A stretch of 64,000 bases of DNA, from the NCBI GenBank assembly GCA_934667505.1, contig CAKULY010000005.1, forward strand, positions 42,434 through 106,433. Direction: 5' to 3'. The notes beneath the pieces are model-generated. The model saw nothing but the letters and a program-made list of their open reading frames with translations, was not told the DNA's origin and did no database searches. A program made the position numbers and the translations under genes. This stretch comes from an uncultured Treponema sp. (GTDB lineage: Bacteria; Spirochaetota; Spirochaetia; Treponematales; Treponemataceae). Positions 25,526 to 34,004 of the stretch are shown here, piece after piece. Within the stretch, counting starts at the first letter, position 1. Every line of letters begins with the position of its first letter.

Positions 25526-26524
25526 ATGAATGCGAAAATCGCAGTTTACGACACACGAACTTATGATAAAAACGCGCTTTTGAAGTCAAATGAAAATTTT
25601 GGATTTGAATTTGATTTTTTTGATTTTAAGCTGACGGAAAAAACTGTTTTTTCGGCGAAAGGTTTTGATGCAGTTTGCATTTTTGTAAACGACATAGCAA
25701 ACGAAGCTGTAATCAAGGCTTTGGCAGAAGAAAAAGTCAAGCTTATTGCCCTTAGATGCGCAGGATTCAACAATGTAGATTTAAAAGCCGCCGCAAAATA
25801 CGGAATAAAAGTAGTTCGCGTTCCAGCCTATTCGCCGCACGCGGTTGCCGAGCACGCGCTTTCGCTTCTTCTTTCGCTTACAAGGCACATTCCACAGGCT
25901 TATGTTCGCACAAAAACTGCAAATTTCAACCTTGAAGGACTGACCGGTCGCGAACTTTATGGTCTTACCGCAGGAATATATGGAACCGGAAAAATCGGCC
26001 GCATTATGGCGGAACTTCTTTCAGGGCTTGGAATGAAAATTCTCCTTTGCGACCCTTACCCGAACAATCAGTGGGCGCAAGAAAAAGGATTCAAATACGT
26101 TGACACAGCGACAATCTTTAAGGAAAGCGATGTTCTTAGCTTGCACTGCCCTCTTACAGACGAAACTTACCACATTGTGAACCACGACAACTTGAAATCA
26201 ATGAAAAACGACGCCGTAATCATAAACACAGGGCGAGGCGCTTTGATTGACACAAAGGCGCTGGTTCATTCGCTTAAGCACAAATACATTGGAGGAGCAG
26301 CCCTTGACGTTTACGAAGAGGAAAGCGCATTCTTCTTTAAGGATTGTTCTGCTGAAGTTATAACTGATGATATTCTGGCCCGGCTTTTGACATTTCCAAA
26401 CGTAATTGTAACTGGCCACCAAGCCTTTCTTACAACGACAGCGCTTTCAAACATCGCAGATGTAACTTTAGGAAATGTAAAAGCGTTTATGGAAGGCTCT
26501 GCGCTTGCAAACGAGGTTAAATGA
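25526..26524 (+). CDS. D-lactate dehydrogenase (D-2-hydroxyacid dehydrogenase family)
   Basis: 332 residues. The NAD-binding Rossmann fold is AGIYGTGKIGRIMAELL; the catalytic residues are Arg in NTGRGALID, Glu in DVYEEE and His in VTGHQAFLT. The N-terminal ALRCAGFNNVDLKAA and SPHAVAEHALSLLL blocks are those of fermentative D-lactate dehydrogenases (LdhA type), which reduce pyruvate to D-lactate and regenerate NAD. Cytoplasmic, full length. A strong AGGAGGCAC ribosome binding site precedes the ATG. It is probably monocistronic; only a weak A/T hairpin follows. Confidence 0.88.
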   Translation: MNAKIAVYDTRTYDKNALLKSNENFGFEFDFFDFKLTEKTVFSAKGFDAVCIFVNDIANEAVIKALAEEKVKLIALRCAGFNNVDLKAAAKYGIKVVRVPAYSPHAVAEHALSLLLSLTRHIPQAYVRTKTANFNLEGLTGRELYGLTAGIYGTGKIGRIMAELLSGLGMKILLCDPYPNNQWAQEKGFKYVDTATIFKESDVLSLHCPLTDETYHIVNHDNLKSMKNDAVIINTGRGALIDTKALVHSLKHKYIGGAALDVYEEESAFFFKDCSAEVITDDILARLLTFPNVIVTGHQAFLTTTALSNIADVTLGNVKAFMEGSALANEVK

Positions 26525-26544
26525 AATTAAAGGCGCAATTTACA

Positions 26545-26572
26545 AAAAACTGATTTTACAAACCTAGTTTTT
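26545..26572 (+). terminator. Weak A/T-rich hairpin after the D-lactate dehydrogenase gene
   Basis: AAAAACT (26545-26551) pairs with AGTTTTT (26566-26572). It could end the upstream transcript, but the stem is weak. Confidence 0.25.
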
Positions 26573-26610
26573 ATTGTTGAACAAATCTCCGTTTTGTAGT
26601 AAGTTTGAAA

Positions 26611-26700
26611 CTCACGGTTTTATTTTTAAAGCCGTTACTGAGATTTAGGAAACTAAATCCCTGTAGGATCATCTTATGTTTTGCGGCTAGCCGCAGTAAT
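26611..26700 (+). ncRNA. Structured 5' leader of the diaminobutyrate operon (unassigned)
   Basis: Three hairpins in 90 nt: ACGGTTTT/AAAGCCGT (26614-26621 / 26628-26635, one G-U pair), GATTTAG-GAAA-CTAAATC (26642-26659, perfect 7-bp stem with a GNRA loop) and the perfect palindrome TGCGGCTAGCCGCA (26682-26695). In addition TTACTG (26635-26640) can pair with CAGTAA (26694-26699) and enclose the last two. The ribosome binding site GGGAG (26701-26705) follows immediately. I could not match it to a riboswitch class I know. Confidence 0.4.
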
Positions 26701-26712
26701 GGGAGAACGTCG

Positions 26713-28065
26713 ATGTCAACAAAAGGCACCAATCAGTATTACATTACCAGACAAGATTCCACAGAATCTAATGCCCGTAGTTATCCACGCAAATTTCCTT
26801 TTGCATTGGCAAAAGCAAGTGGTTCTTGGGTTGAGGACATTGAAGGAAACAAATATCTGGATTTTTTGTGCGGAGCAGGAACTCTTGCACTTGGTCACAA
26901 TGACACTGAAGTAAATCAGGCCATGGTTGAAATGCTTACAAATGGGTCACCTCTTCATACCCTTGATTTGACAACACCGGTAAAAGATGAATTTGTTCAT
27001 ACGGTGATTTCAAAACTGCCTGAAGAGCTTAAGGAAAACGTAAAAATTCAGTTTTGTTCTCCAAGTGGAACAGATGCTACAGAAGCAGCGTTAAAACTTT
27101 GCAAGACAGCAACAGGTCGCTCAAGCATAATCGCTTTTAGCGGAGCATATCACGGAATGAGCAGCGGCTCGCTTTCTTGCACAGGAAATCTTGGCGCAAA
27201 ATCAAAAGTAAACGCTCTAATGCCGGAAGTTCACTTTTTTCCTTTTCCAAATTCGTACCGATGTCCATTTGGGCTTGGCGGTGAAGAAGGAATAAAAGCC
27301 TGCTGCAACTTTTTTGAAAGAACCTTAAAAGATCCTGAAAGCGGAATTACAAAGCCAGCCGCAGTAATAATAGAACCCATACAGGGCGAAGGCGGCGTAA
27401 TTCCAGCGCCTATAGAATTTCTTAAAACAATCAGGCGAGTAACACAAGAACTCGACATTCCTATGATTTGCGACGAAATTCAATGCGGAATGGGCAGGAG
27501 CGGAAAACTTTTCGCCTTTGAATATGCAGATATTGTTCCAGATGTTATTCTTATGAGCAAGGCGATTGGCGGAAGCCAACCGCTTTCGATTGTTGTGTAC
27601 AACAGCAAATTAGATAAATGGACTCAAGGAGCCCACGCGGGAACTTTCAGAGGAAACCAGTTGGCAATGAAAGCCGGAACAATAGTTTTAAACAGAGTTT
27701 CCGAACCTTCTTTTTTGAGCGAAGTCCAAAGAAAAGGAAAAATCGCTCTAGAAAGACTGGAAAATCTAAAATCAAAAGCAGAAATCATTGGCGACGTCCG
27801 TGGAAAAGGTCTTATGATTGGAATTGAAATTGTAAATCCAAAAGGTCAGAAAGACTGCTTAGGAAGTTTTCCTTGCGACGGCGAAATAAGCGCAAAAGTT
27901 CAGCAAGAATGTTTTAAAAACGGTCTTGTAATGGAAAAGGGCGGCAGAAACGGCAGTGTAATGCGCTGCCTTTGCGCGCTAAATATTTCTGACGAAGATT
28001 TGAACAAAGGTTTAGACATATTTGAAAAAGCTGTCCTTAAACTTAATTCTGAATACGCAAAATAA
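26713..28065 (+). CDS. dat: L-2,4-diaminobutyrate:2-oxoglutarate aminotransferase
   Basis: 450 residues, class III PLP-dependent aminotransferase. The N terminus YPRKFPFALAKASGSWVED...GNKYLDFLCGAGTLALGHN, the FCSPSGTDATEAALKL cofactor loop, the AYHGMSSGSLS segment, ICDEIQCGMGRSG and the PLP lysine in LMSKAIGG are all present and match Dat/EctB-type enzymes. It makes L-2,4-diaminobutyrate from aspartate semialdehyde and glutamate. The ATG at 26713 has GGGAGAAC in front; the frame open upstream to 26605 lies in the structured leader and is not coding. The decarboxylase gene follows after 9 nt. Confidence 0.87.
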   Translation: MSTKGTNQYYITRQDSTESNARSYPRKFPFALAKASGSWVEDIEGNKYLDFLCGAGTLALGHNDTEVNQAMVEMLTNGSPLHTLDLTTPVKDEFVHTVISKLPEELKENVKIQFCSPSGTDATEAALKLCKTATGRSSIIAFSGAYHGMSSGSLSCTGNLGAKSKVNALMPEVHFFPFPNSYRCPFGLGGEEGIKACCNFFERTLKDPESGITKPAAVIIEPIQGEGGVIPAPIEFLKTIRRVTQELDIPMICDEIQCGMGRSGKLFAFEYADIVPDVILMSKAIGGSQPLSIVVYNSKLDKWTQGAHAGTFRGNQLAMKAGTIVLNRVSEPSFLSEVQRKGKIALERLENLKSKAEIIGDVRGKGLMIGIEIVNPKGQKDCLGSFPCDGEISAKVQQECFKNGLVMEKGGRNGSVMRCLCALNISDEDLNKGLDIFEKAVLKLNSEYAK

Positions 28066-28074
28066 AACGCAAAG

Positions 28075-29520
28075 ATGAAAAACATTTTTTTAACTGACTC
28101 AATTGACTCAAAAAACGAATACCTTGAAATTATTTCGCAAACGGCAAAAGCTATAACAGATTCTATTTGCGATAAAAAAGCGTATTCGGGACCGACTCCG
28201 CAAGAATTGAAACAAGTTATTGAGCAAAGCACAATTCTTCCGGAAAAAGGTCTGGGCTGGAAAAATGTTTTCAATCTTACAAAAGAAAAAATTCTTCCAA
28301 ACTTGCTAAGAACATCAAGCACAGACTATATGCCGCACTTGCACAGTCCCGCAGTAATAGAAAGCCTTGCTTCAGAACTCATCATTTCTGCATTTAATCA
28401 GTCTATGGACAGCTGGGACCAGTCTCCGGTGGCAACAGAAATTGAAGTCGAAGTAATCAGGCACTTGTGCAATCTTTACGGCTATGACAAAAAAAGCGAT
28501 GGTGTTTTTACAAGCGGAGGAAGCCAGTCAAATCAAACAGCAATTATCCTTGCGCGGGATTGGTTTATAAACAGCAAGTTAAATTATGATGTAAAAAAAT
28601 ACGGACTTCCGCCAAACTTTTCAAAGCTAAAAATGTACACAAGCGAAATAAGCCATTTTTCTATGGAAAAATCTGCACACATTTTAGGCTTGGGTTACGA
28701 ATCTGTTGTAAAAGTTCCTGTTGATTCTAAAAAGAAAATGGACGCATGCAAGTTGGAGCAGTTGATTGAAAATGACATAAAAGAAGGAAATCTTCCTTTC
28801 TTGGTAGTTGCAACCATAGGCACAACTGATTTTGGTTCAATAGATCCGCTGAAACCGATAAGTGAAATTTGCAAAAGGCATGGTATTTGGCTTCACGCAG
28901 ATGCGGCGTATGGAAGCGGCGTTATTTTGAGCGAAAAATACAAAAATCGTGTAGATGGTCTTAATTTGTGCGATTCTATAACTGTAGATTTTCATAAAAT
29001 GTTCTTATTGCCAATAAGCTGCAGCGCAGTGCTTTTAAAGAATGCAGAAAATTTTGATATTCTTACAATCCATGCGGACTACTTAAATCGCCAAGAAGAT
29101 GAAGAAGACGGATATACGAACCTCGTAGACAAATCGCTCCAGACGACCAGAAGGTTTGATGCTTTAAAAGTATGGATGTCTTTTCAAATACGCGGAAAAG
29201 ACGGGTGGTCTGCCTTAATTACAAAAAATATGGAAAATGCAAACTACCTATACAAAATAATTTCGGCAAATCCGGATTTTGAAACTGTAAACGAGCCCGA
29301 AATTTCAAGCGTGGTTTTTAGGCATAAAGCAGGAGATGAGGCAAACAGAAAAATCAGGCGGACACTTTTGCACAAGCATGGAATTGTAATCGGGCAAACG
29401 GTTTCAAATTCTCATGTATGCTTAAAATTCACGCTCCTAAACCCTCTTATGACAGAACAAAAACTAGAAGAGCTTGTAAACACAATTCAGGATTGCGCCA
29501 AAGGCTGTGCAGAACCTTAA
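28075..29520 (+). CDS. ddc: L-2,4-diaminobutyrate decarboxylase (group II PLP decarboxylase)
   Basis: 481 residues. Group II decarboxylase landmarks: MPHLHSPAVIESLASELI, SGGSQSNQTA, ATIGTTDFGSIDP, LHADAAYGSG (Asp contacting the PLP ring) and DFHKMFLLPISCSA (Schiff-base lysine). With the upstream aminotransferase this is the known two-step route aspartate semialdehyde to diaminobutyrate to 1,3-diaminopropane, used for norspermidine or siderophores in other bacteria. No carboxynorspermidine enzyme and no siderophore synthetase lie nearby, so the end product may be 1,3-diaminopropane itself, or the next step is encoded elsewhere. Confidence 0.83.
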   Translation: MKNIFLTDSIDSKNEYLEIISQTAKAITDSICDKKAYSGPTPQELKQVIEQSTILPEKGLGWKNVFNLTKEKILPNLLRTSSTDYMPHLHSPAVIESLASELIISAFNQSMDSWDQSPVATEIEVEVIRHLCNLYGYDKKSDGVFTSGGSQSNQTAIILARDWFINSKLNYDVKKYGLPPNFSKLKMYTSEISHFSMEKSAHILGLGYESVVKVPVDSKKKMDACKLEQLIENDIKEGNLPFLVVATIGTTDFGSIDPLKPISEICKRHGIWLHADAAYGSGVILSEKYKNRVDGLNLCDSITVDFHKMFLLPISCSAVLLKNAENFDILTIHADYLNRQEDEEDGYTNLVDKSLQTTRRFDALKVWMSFQIRGKDGWSALITKNMENANYLYKIISANPDFETVNEPEISSVVFRHKAGDEANRKIRRTLLHKHGIVIGQTVSNSHVCLKFTLLNPLMTEQKLEELVNTIQDCAKGCAEP

Positions 29521-29553
29521 AATTTTTGCATACTTTTCTAGCAATCAATAAAT

Positions 29554-29582
29554 TTGACTTGAAAAAACTACAGCGCTATACT
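29554..29582 (+). promoter_or_regulatory. Predicted leaderless promoter of the GH13 gene
   Basis: TTGACT (29554-29559), 17 bp, TATACT (29577-29582), 6 nt, ATG at 29589. No Shine-Dalgarno sequence. Confidence 0.65.
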
Positions 29583-29588
29583 TCCGCT

Positions 29589-31502
29589 ATGACAAGTTCA
29601 GAAAAATGGCTAAATAGCGTTTATAGCGATGGTTCTTCTTTTTTTCTATCCAATCCATATCCTAAAAAAGGCGAATCTACAGATATTTTTTTACAGGTTC
29701 AGGAAAATTCTCCTGTAACAGAAGCATATTTGATGGGAAAAGTCAACGGAGTTTCTCATCCTCAAAAGATGGAGCCATGCCCTTCAAAAAACGGACTAAA
29801 AAGATTTAAAAAACAAGTTACTATTTATGAAGACCAGTTTTCATACTATTTTTTTATTGTTACTCCAAAGCAAATATATTACTACACCCAAGAAGGAATT
29901 ACGAACTACATTCCAGACGAGGCAAGATGCTTTAGGATTATTACGGATTTTCAGTGCGCGCAATGGGTAAAAAATGCCGTTTTTTATCAAATTTTTCCAG
30001 AAAGATTTTTTAATGGAAATCCAGAAAATGATGTTAAAGACGGAGAATATACTTTTGACGGATTTCCTTCCCAGCAGATTAAGAATTGGAACAAAAAGCC
30101 GGAATCCTATAACAAAGCGCACTGCTTAGACTTTTACGGCGGAGACCTTGAAGGCATAAAGCAAAAAATTCCTTACCTAAAAAAACTTGGAATAACTGCG
30201 CTTTATTTAAATCCAATTTTTTATGCGGCGACGGTTCACAAATACGACTGCTTGGATTACTTTCAAGTAGATCCGCACTTTGGAGGAGATAAAGCTTTAG
30301 AAGACCTTACAAAAGAGCTTCACAAGAATGGAATAAAAATAATTTTGGATGTTTCCATAAATCACACAGGAACTGCAAATAGATGGTTTAATAAAGAAGG
30401 CATTTTCTTTCCGAAAACAGAAGGCGCATACAACAACCCTAATTCAGAGGAACGCGAATATTACTTTTTTAACAAAGACAACACTTACAAGGCATGGTTC
30501 GATGTACCGACTTTGCCGACATTAAACTACACGTCTGAAAAGCTTTGCCAAAAAATCTACAAAGCGCCAGACTCTCTTATAAAAAAATGGCTAAAAGCTC
30601 CTTATAACATTGACGGATGGAGATTCGACGTAGGCGACACAGTCGCAAGAAACAATTACATTCAGCTGCATCACAAATTGTGGCCGGAAATCAGAAAAAG
30701 CATCAAGGAAGAAAATCCAGATGCATACATAATTGCAGAAGACTGGACAGATTGCTCAGAGTTTTTAAATGGAAACGAATGGGATTCCAGCATGAATTAC
30801 TACGCTTCTTGCCGTCCAATCCGCTGTTTTTACGGACAACAAGACGTAAACGTAGGAAGAATTGATGAACTAAAAAACAAAATCCATAAAATGACGGCAA
30901 AAGAACTGTCCGCCCAAATAACAGGATTTTTAAGCCGGCTTCCATACGCAATAACTCAGCTTCAGTTCAATCTTTTAGATAGCCATGATGTTGCAAGATT
31001 TCACAACGATTCTGCCGTAACAAAACAAGACGTGCAAGGAGCAGTAATAATCTTGTTTACACTGCCAGGCTGCGCAAATGTCTACTATGGCGACGAAGCA
31101 GAAATTGACGGAACCATTACAGAGGTTGAAGGCTGCCGCTACCCTATGCCATGGAGCAAAGACATTGAACAAACCGACTCTTTTAAACTGTACTCTAAAC
31201 TTGCAAGCATAAAAACAGGCAACGAAGCTTTTAAGGAAGGCGGATTTAAAATCCTTTGGGACGAAGGCTATGTAATCGCATTCGCAAGATTTACGCCATC
31301 TCAAGTTTTTATAACGGTCTGCTCAAACGACACAAAAAAACAAACAATAAACATTCCGCTTGGAATTTTTGGCTCTTGCTTTAAGCAAATAAAACCGCCA
31401 AAATTTGATGCCCTAGGGCAAAAAATCAACTGCAAGATAAAAAAAGGAACTTTACTTATAAAGGTGCCTTCAAAAAGCTCTTTTCTTATTAGTCTAAATT
31501 AA
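29589..31502 (+). CDS. GH13 alpha-glucan hydrolase (neopullulanase/maltogenic amylase type)
   Basis: 637 residues, no signal peptide, so probably cytoplasmic. An N-terminal beta-sandwich (~1-115) precedes a TIM barrel. GH13 conserved regions: I LDVSINHTG, II GWRFDVGDTVARN (nucleophile Asp), III IIAEDWTD (acid/base Glu), IV LDSHDVARF (transition-state Asp). The entry AVFYQIFPERFFNGN is typical of neopullulanase and cyclomaltodextrinase enzymes, which cleave maltodextrins or cyclodextrins. The ATG at 29589 is supported by a promoter 6 nt before it; the frame is open upstream to 29418 inside ddc but out of family range. Its 3' end overlaps the converging helicase gene by 14 nt. Confidence 0.88.
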   Translation: MTSSEKWLNSVYSDGSSFFLSNPYPKKGESTDIFLQVQENSPVTEAYLMGKVNGVSHPQKMEPCPSKNGLKRFKKQVTIYEDQFSYYFFIVTPKQIYYYTQEGITNYIPDEARCFRIITDFQCAQWVKNAVFYQIFPERFFNGNPENDVKDGEYTFDGFPSQQIKNWNKKPESYNKAHCLDFYGGDLEGIKQKIPYLKKLGITALYLNPIFYAATVHKYDCLDYFQVDPHFGGDKALEDLTKELHKNGIKIILDVSINHTGTANRWFNKEGIFFPKTEGAYNNPNSEEREYYFFNKDNTYKAWFDVPTLPTLNYTSEKLCQKIYKAPDSLIKKWLKAPYNIDGWRFDVGDTVARNNYIQLHHKLWPEIRKSIKEENPDAYIIAEDWTDCSEFLNGNEWDSSMNYYASCRPIRCFYGQQDVNVGRIDELKNKIHKMTAKELSAQITGFLSRLPYAITQLQFNLLDSHDVARFHNDSAVTKQDVQGAVIILFTLPGCANVYYGDEAEIDGTITEVEGCRYPMPWSKDIEQTDSFKLYSKLASIKTGNEAFKEGGFKILWDEGYVIAFARFTPSQVFITVCSNDTKKQTINIPLGIFGSCFKQIKPPKFDALGQKINCKIKKGTLLIKVPSKSSFLISLN

Positions 31503-33999
31503 TTATATCAAGTTTGGAAGATTGGTATTCAGGCATAAACTTTTTTTCCTGACCATTTTCAAACTTGACTAAGATTACAAGTTCTCCTCCTTCAAGGTTT
31601 GATTTTACTATTTGCCCATAGCCATAGTCGTCATTGTAAATGTTTACACCCTTTTTCCACCTTGCAAGCAATTCGGCTTTTTCGCCAAAGCAACTGCTAT
31701 TTTCATCGCTATTAGAAATTTTATTGTTCTTTCTAAATGAGAACGGAACATTTCCTACCGGCTCAAAAGTATCTCCCGCTTCAAAAAGAAAGCGGCTAGG
31801 GGCAGAAGGTTGCACTCTGCCGTAAAGACGCCGCATTGAACAGCTAGTTATGTACAGTTCATCCTTTGCACGGGTTATTCCAACATAAAACAGGCGTCTT
31901 TCTTCTTCAAGTTCTTCTGCAAATTTGTCCGGTCTAGGGAATATTCCTTCTTCAAGACCCGTTATAATAACCTTTGAAAATTCCAAACCTTTTGTATTGT
32001 GCAACGTTATAAGAGTAACTGCGTCTTTCGCAGATTCATCATCGCTTATTAAACTCCTGTCAAGTTCAATCGAGTCCAGAAAATCAAGCAATCCCTGTTT
32101 TGACAGGTTGTAAGGAACAGCTGCATTTATAAGTTCTTGCAGGTTATTGACGCGGTTCGTACCATCAGAATCGTCTTGAGTTTTGTAGTAATCAACAACT
32201 CCTGAATCTTCAAGAAATTTTTGCAAGAAAACAGAGAGACTTTCTACAACTTCAGTCTTTTCTTCTTCAACAGGACAAACAGATATAGATTCAAAGTCTT
32301 TTAAAGCTGAAAAGTCTTTTAAATCAAGCTCTTTTATATCTTCAACTTTTTCAAAGTCAAAAACAATTCTATAAGCAGAATTTGCTTTTGGCAGGACAAT
32401 ATCTAAAACTTCCCCTTTCAGGCTAAATTCCCCGCTGCCAGAAACTTTTGGAACTCTAACATAGCCAAGCTGCGTTAATTTTTCTGCGGTTTTCATGGTA
32501 TCAAGGCTTTTATCTTTTTCTATTTTTATTACAGCTTCTTTAATTTCAAGTTTTTTTGAATTCTCTGATTCGCGGCTTTCTAAAAAAAACTTCATATCTT
32601 TAAAAAGATTAATAAAATCCTTTAACCCTGATGCCGCTTTTTTTGGCAAAGACGAAAGAAGGCTTTCCGCCGTTAAAAACAAACTTTCGCTTTCTAGCAA
32701 GGAATCTTTTGATTCTACAAAAGTTTCTATAATATTTTTTCGTGTTGCAGGACCAATTCCACGGACGGGCTTATTCACAATTCTTTCAAAAGCAAGTTCG
32801 TTTCTTCCATTGGAAAAAAGCAGAAGATATGCCAAAGCGTCTTTTATTTCTTCGCGCTCATAGAACTTTAATGAGCCAACAATTTTATATGGAATTTTAC
32901 GATGCAAAAATTCTTTTTCAAAACCAAGGGATTGCGCATTTGTTCTGTAAAGGACAGCAAAATCGCTGTAATTTCCGCCTGCTTCAACTGATTTTTTTAT
33001 AAGGCTTGCACAAAATTCAGATTCTTTATCCTGATTTTCCAAAAAGACTAAAACCGGCTTTGCGCCATTCTCTTTTACAGAAACAAGAGTTTTTCCAAGC
33101 CGCTGAGAATTATGACTAACAACGGCATCCGCAGCCGCAAGAATGTTTCCCGTAGACCGATAATTTCTTTCGAGGCGAATTATTTTTGTTCCTTTAAAAT
33201 GCTCCGAAAAATCGAGTATGTTTTTTACTTCCGCCCCGCGAAATTTGTATATGGACTGGTCATCATCGCCAACCACACAGACGTAAGTTCCAGAATTTTC
33301 TTCAACCCCACTTAAAGCTTGCAAAAGCCTGAATTGGGCGATATTTGAATCCTGGTACTCATCAACCATGATGACTTTAAACCTTGATTGCATATTAAGA
33401 CGCAATTCCGGATCAGATTCTAGAATTTTTACAGGAAGCATTATAAGATCACCAAAATCACAGTTTCCAGAAGCTCGGAGCCTGTTTTGATAACCGCTGT
33501 AAACCTCTTTTAACTTTCCGTCTTCGTCAAATTGGGCTAAATCGTCGTTCGGACCAAGGCAATAATCCTTGCAAAGAGCAATTTTTTTAGCATATTCGCC
33601 AGCAACTTTTTTTGTTAAAGAAGGAAAAGCAGCCCGCACTAAGGAAGAAGCATCATCGTCATCGCAAACTGTAAAAGCGGAATCAAGACCGGCTTTCTGC
33701 GCATAACGACGCAAAAACCATGCTCCAAAAGAATGAAAAGTTTTTATCATCGATTTAGAACTTTCTTCTTCCAGTGCAATCGCTCTTTCTTTCATTTCAT
33801 TTGCAGCCTTCTTTGTAAAAGTAACCGCAAGAATCGAGTATGGAAGCACTTTTTCATGCTGAATAAGGTATGCAATTTTTGTTGTAATCACACGAGTTTT
33901 TCCAGAACCTGCTCCTGCTAAAATCAAAAGAGGCGAGCCCGAATGAATTACAGCTTCTGTCTGCTCAGGATTCAAAGACTTAAGATATTCATAAGCCAT
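31489..33999 (-). CDS. UvrD/PcrA-type superfamily 1 DNA helicase
   Basis: 836 residues. Helicase motifs: Q motif LNPEQTEAV, I ILAGAGSGKTRVI, Ia VTFTKKAANEM, II VMVDEYQDSN, III VVGDDDQSIYKFRGA, IV RLERNYRST, V LITLHNTKGLEFSKVIITG, VI RRLFYVGITRAKDELYI. The C terminus has a small Tudor-like module (GYGQIVKSNLEGGELVILV) as in PcrA, which binds RNA polymerase. It is a 3'-5' helicase for repair and transcription-coupled processes. An insertion-rich middle (~430-600, Lys/Glu/Ser-rich) is longer than in E. coli UvrD. GGAGG precedes the ATG and rimO lies just upstream. Confidence 0.9.
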   Translation of the reverse strand: MAYEYLKSLNPEQTEAVIHSGSPLLILAGAGSGKTRVITTKIAYLIQHEKVLPYSILAVTFTKKAANEMKERAIALEEESSKSMIKTFHSFGAWFLRRYAQKAGLDSAFTVCDDDDASSLVRAAFPSLTKKVAGEYAKKIALCKDYCLGPNDDLAQFDEDGKLKEVYSGYQNRLRASGNCDFGDLIMLPVKILESDPELRLNMQSRFKVIMVDEYQDSNIAQFRLLQALSGVEENSGTYVCVVGDDDQSIYKFRGAEVKNILDFSEHFKGTKIIRLERNYRSTGNILAAADAVVSHNSQRLGKTLVSVKENGAKPVLVFLENQDKESEFCASLIKKSVEAGGNYSDFAVLYRTNAQSLGFEKEFLHRKIPYKIVGSLKFYEREEIKDALAYLLLFSNGRNELAFERIVNKPVRGIGPATRKNIIETFVESKDSLLESESLFLTAESLLSSLPKKAASGLKDFINLFKDMKFFLESRESENSKKLEIKEAVIKIEKDKSLDTMKTAEKLTQLGYVRVPKVSGSGEFSLKGEVLDIVLPKANSAYRIVFDFEKVEDIKELDLKDFSALKDFESISVCPVEEEKTEVVESLSVFLQKFLEDSGVVDYYKTQDDSDGTNRVNNLQELINAAVPYNLSKQGLLDFLDSIELDRSLISDDESAKDAVTLITLHNTKGLEFSKVIITGLEEGIFPRPDKFAEELEEERRLFYVGITRAKDELYITSCSMRRLYGRVQPSAPSRFLFEAGDTFEPVGNVPFSFRKNNKISNSDENSSCFGEKAELLARWKKGVNIYNDDYGYGQIVKSNLEGGELVILVKFENGQEKKFMPEYQSSKLDIINLD

Positions 34000-34004
34000 A
34001 AAAA

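Noticed and set aside
26641..26705. Second TPP riboswitch upstream of dat (CTGAGA followed by a CCCT-like block)
   Set aside because: CTGAGA is present, but the GGGGTGC block and the CCTGATC-TAATxCC-GCG core are missing, so the resemblance is superficial.
26605..26712. N-terminal extension of the diaminobutyrate aminotransferase
   Set aside because: It covers the hairpin-rich leader, lacks similarity to the family N terminus, and a good ribosome binding site precedes the ATG at 26713.
29418..29588. N-terminal extension of the GH13 enzyme into ddc
   Set aside because: It is a shadow of the decarboxylase gene in another frame; a promoter with a 6-nt gap marks the ATG at 29589.
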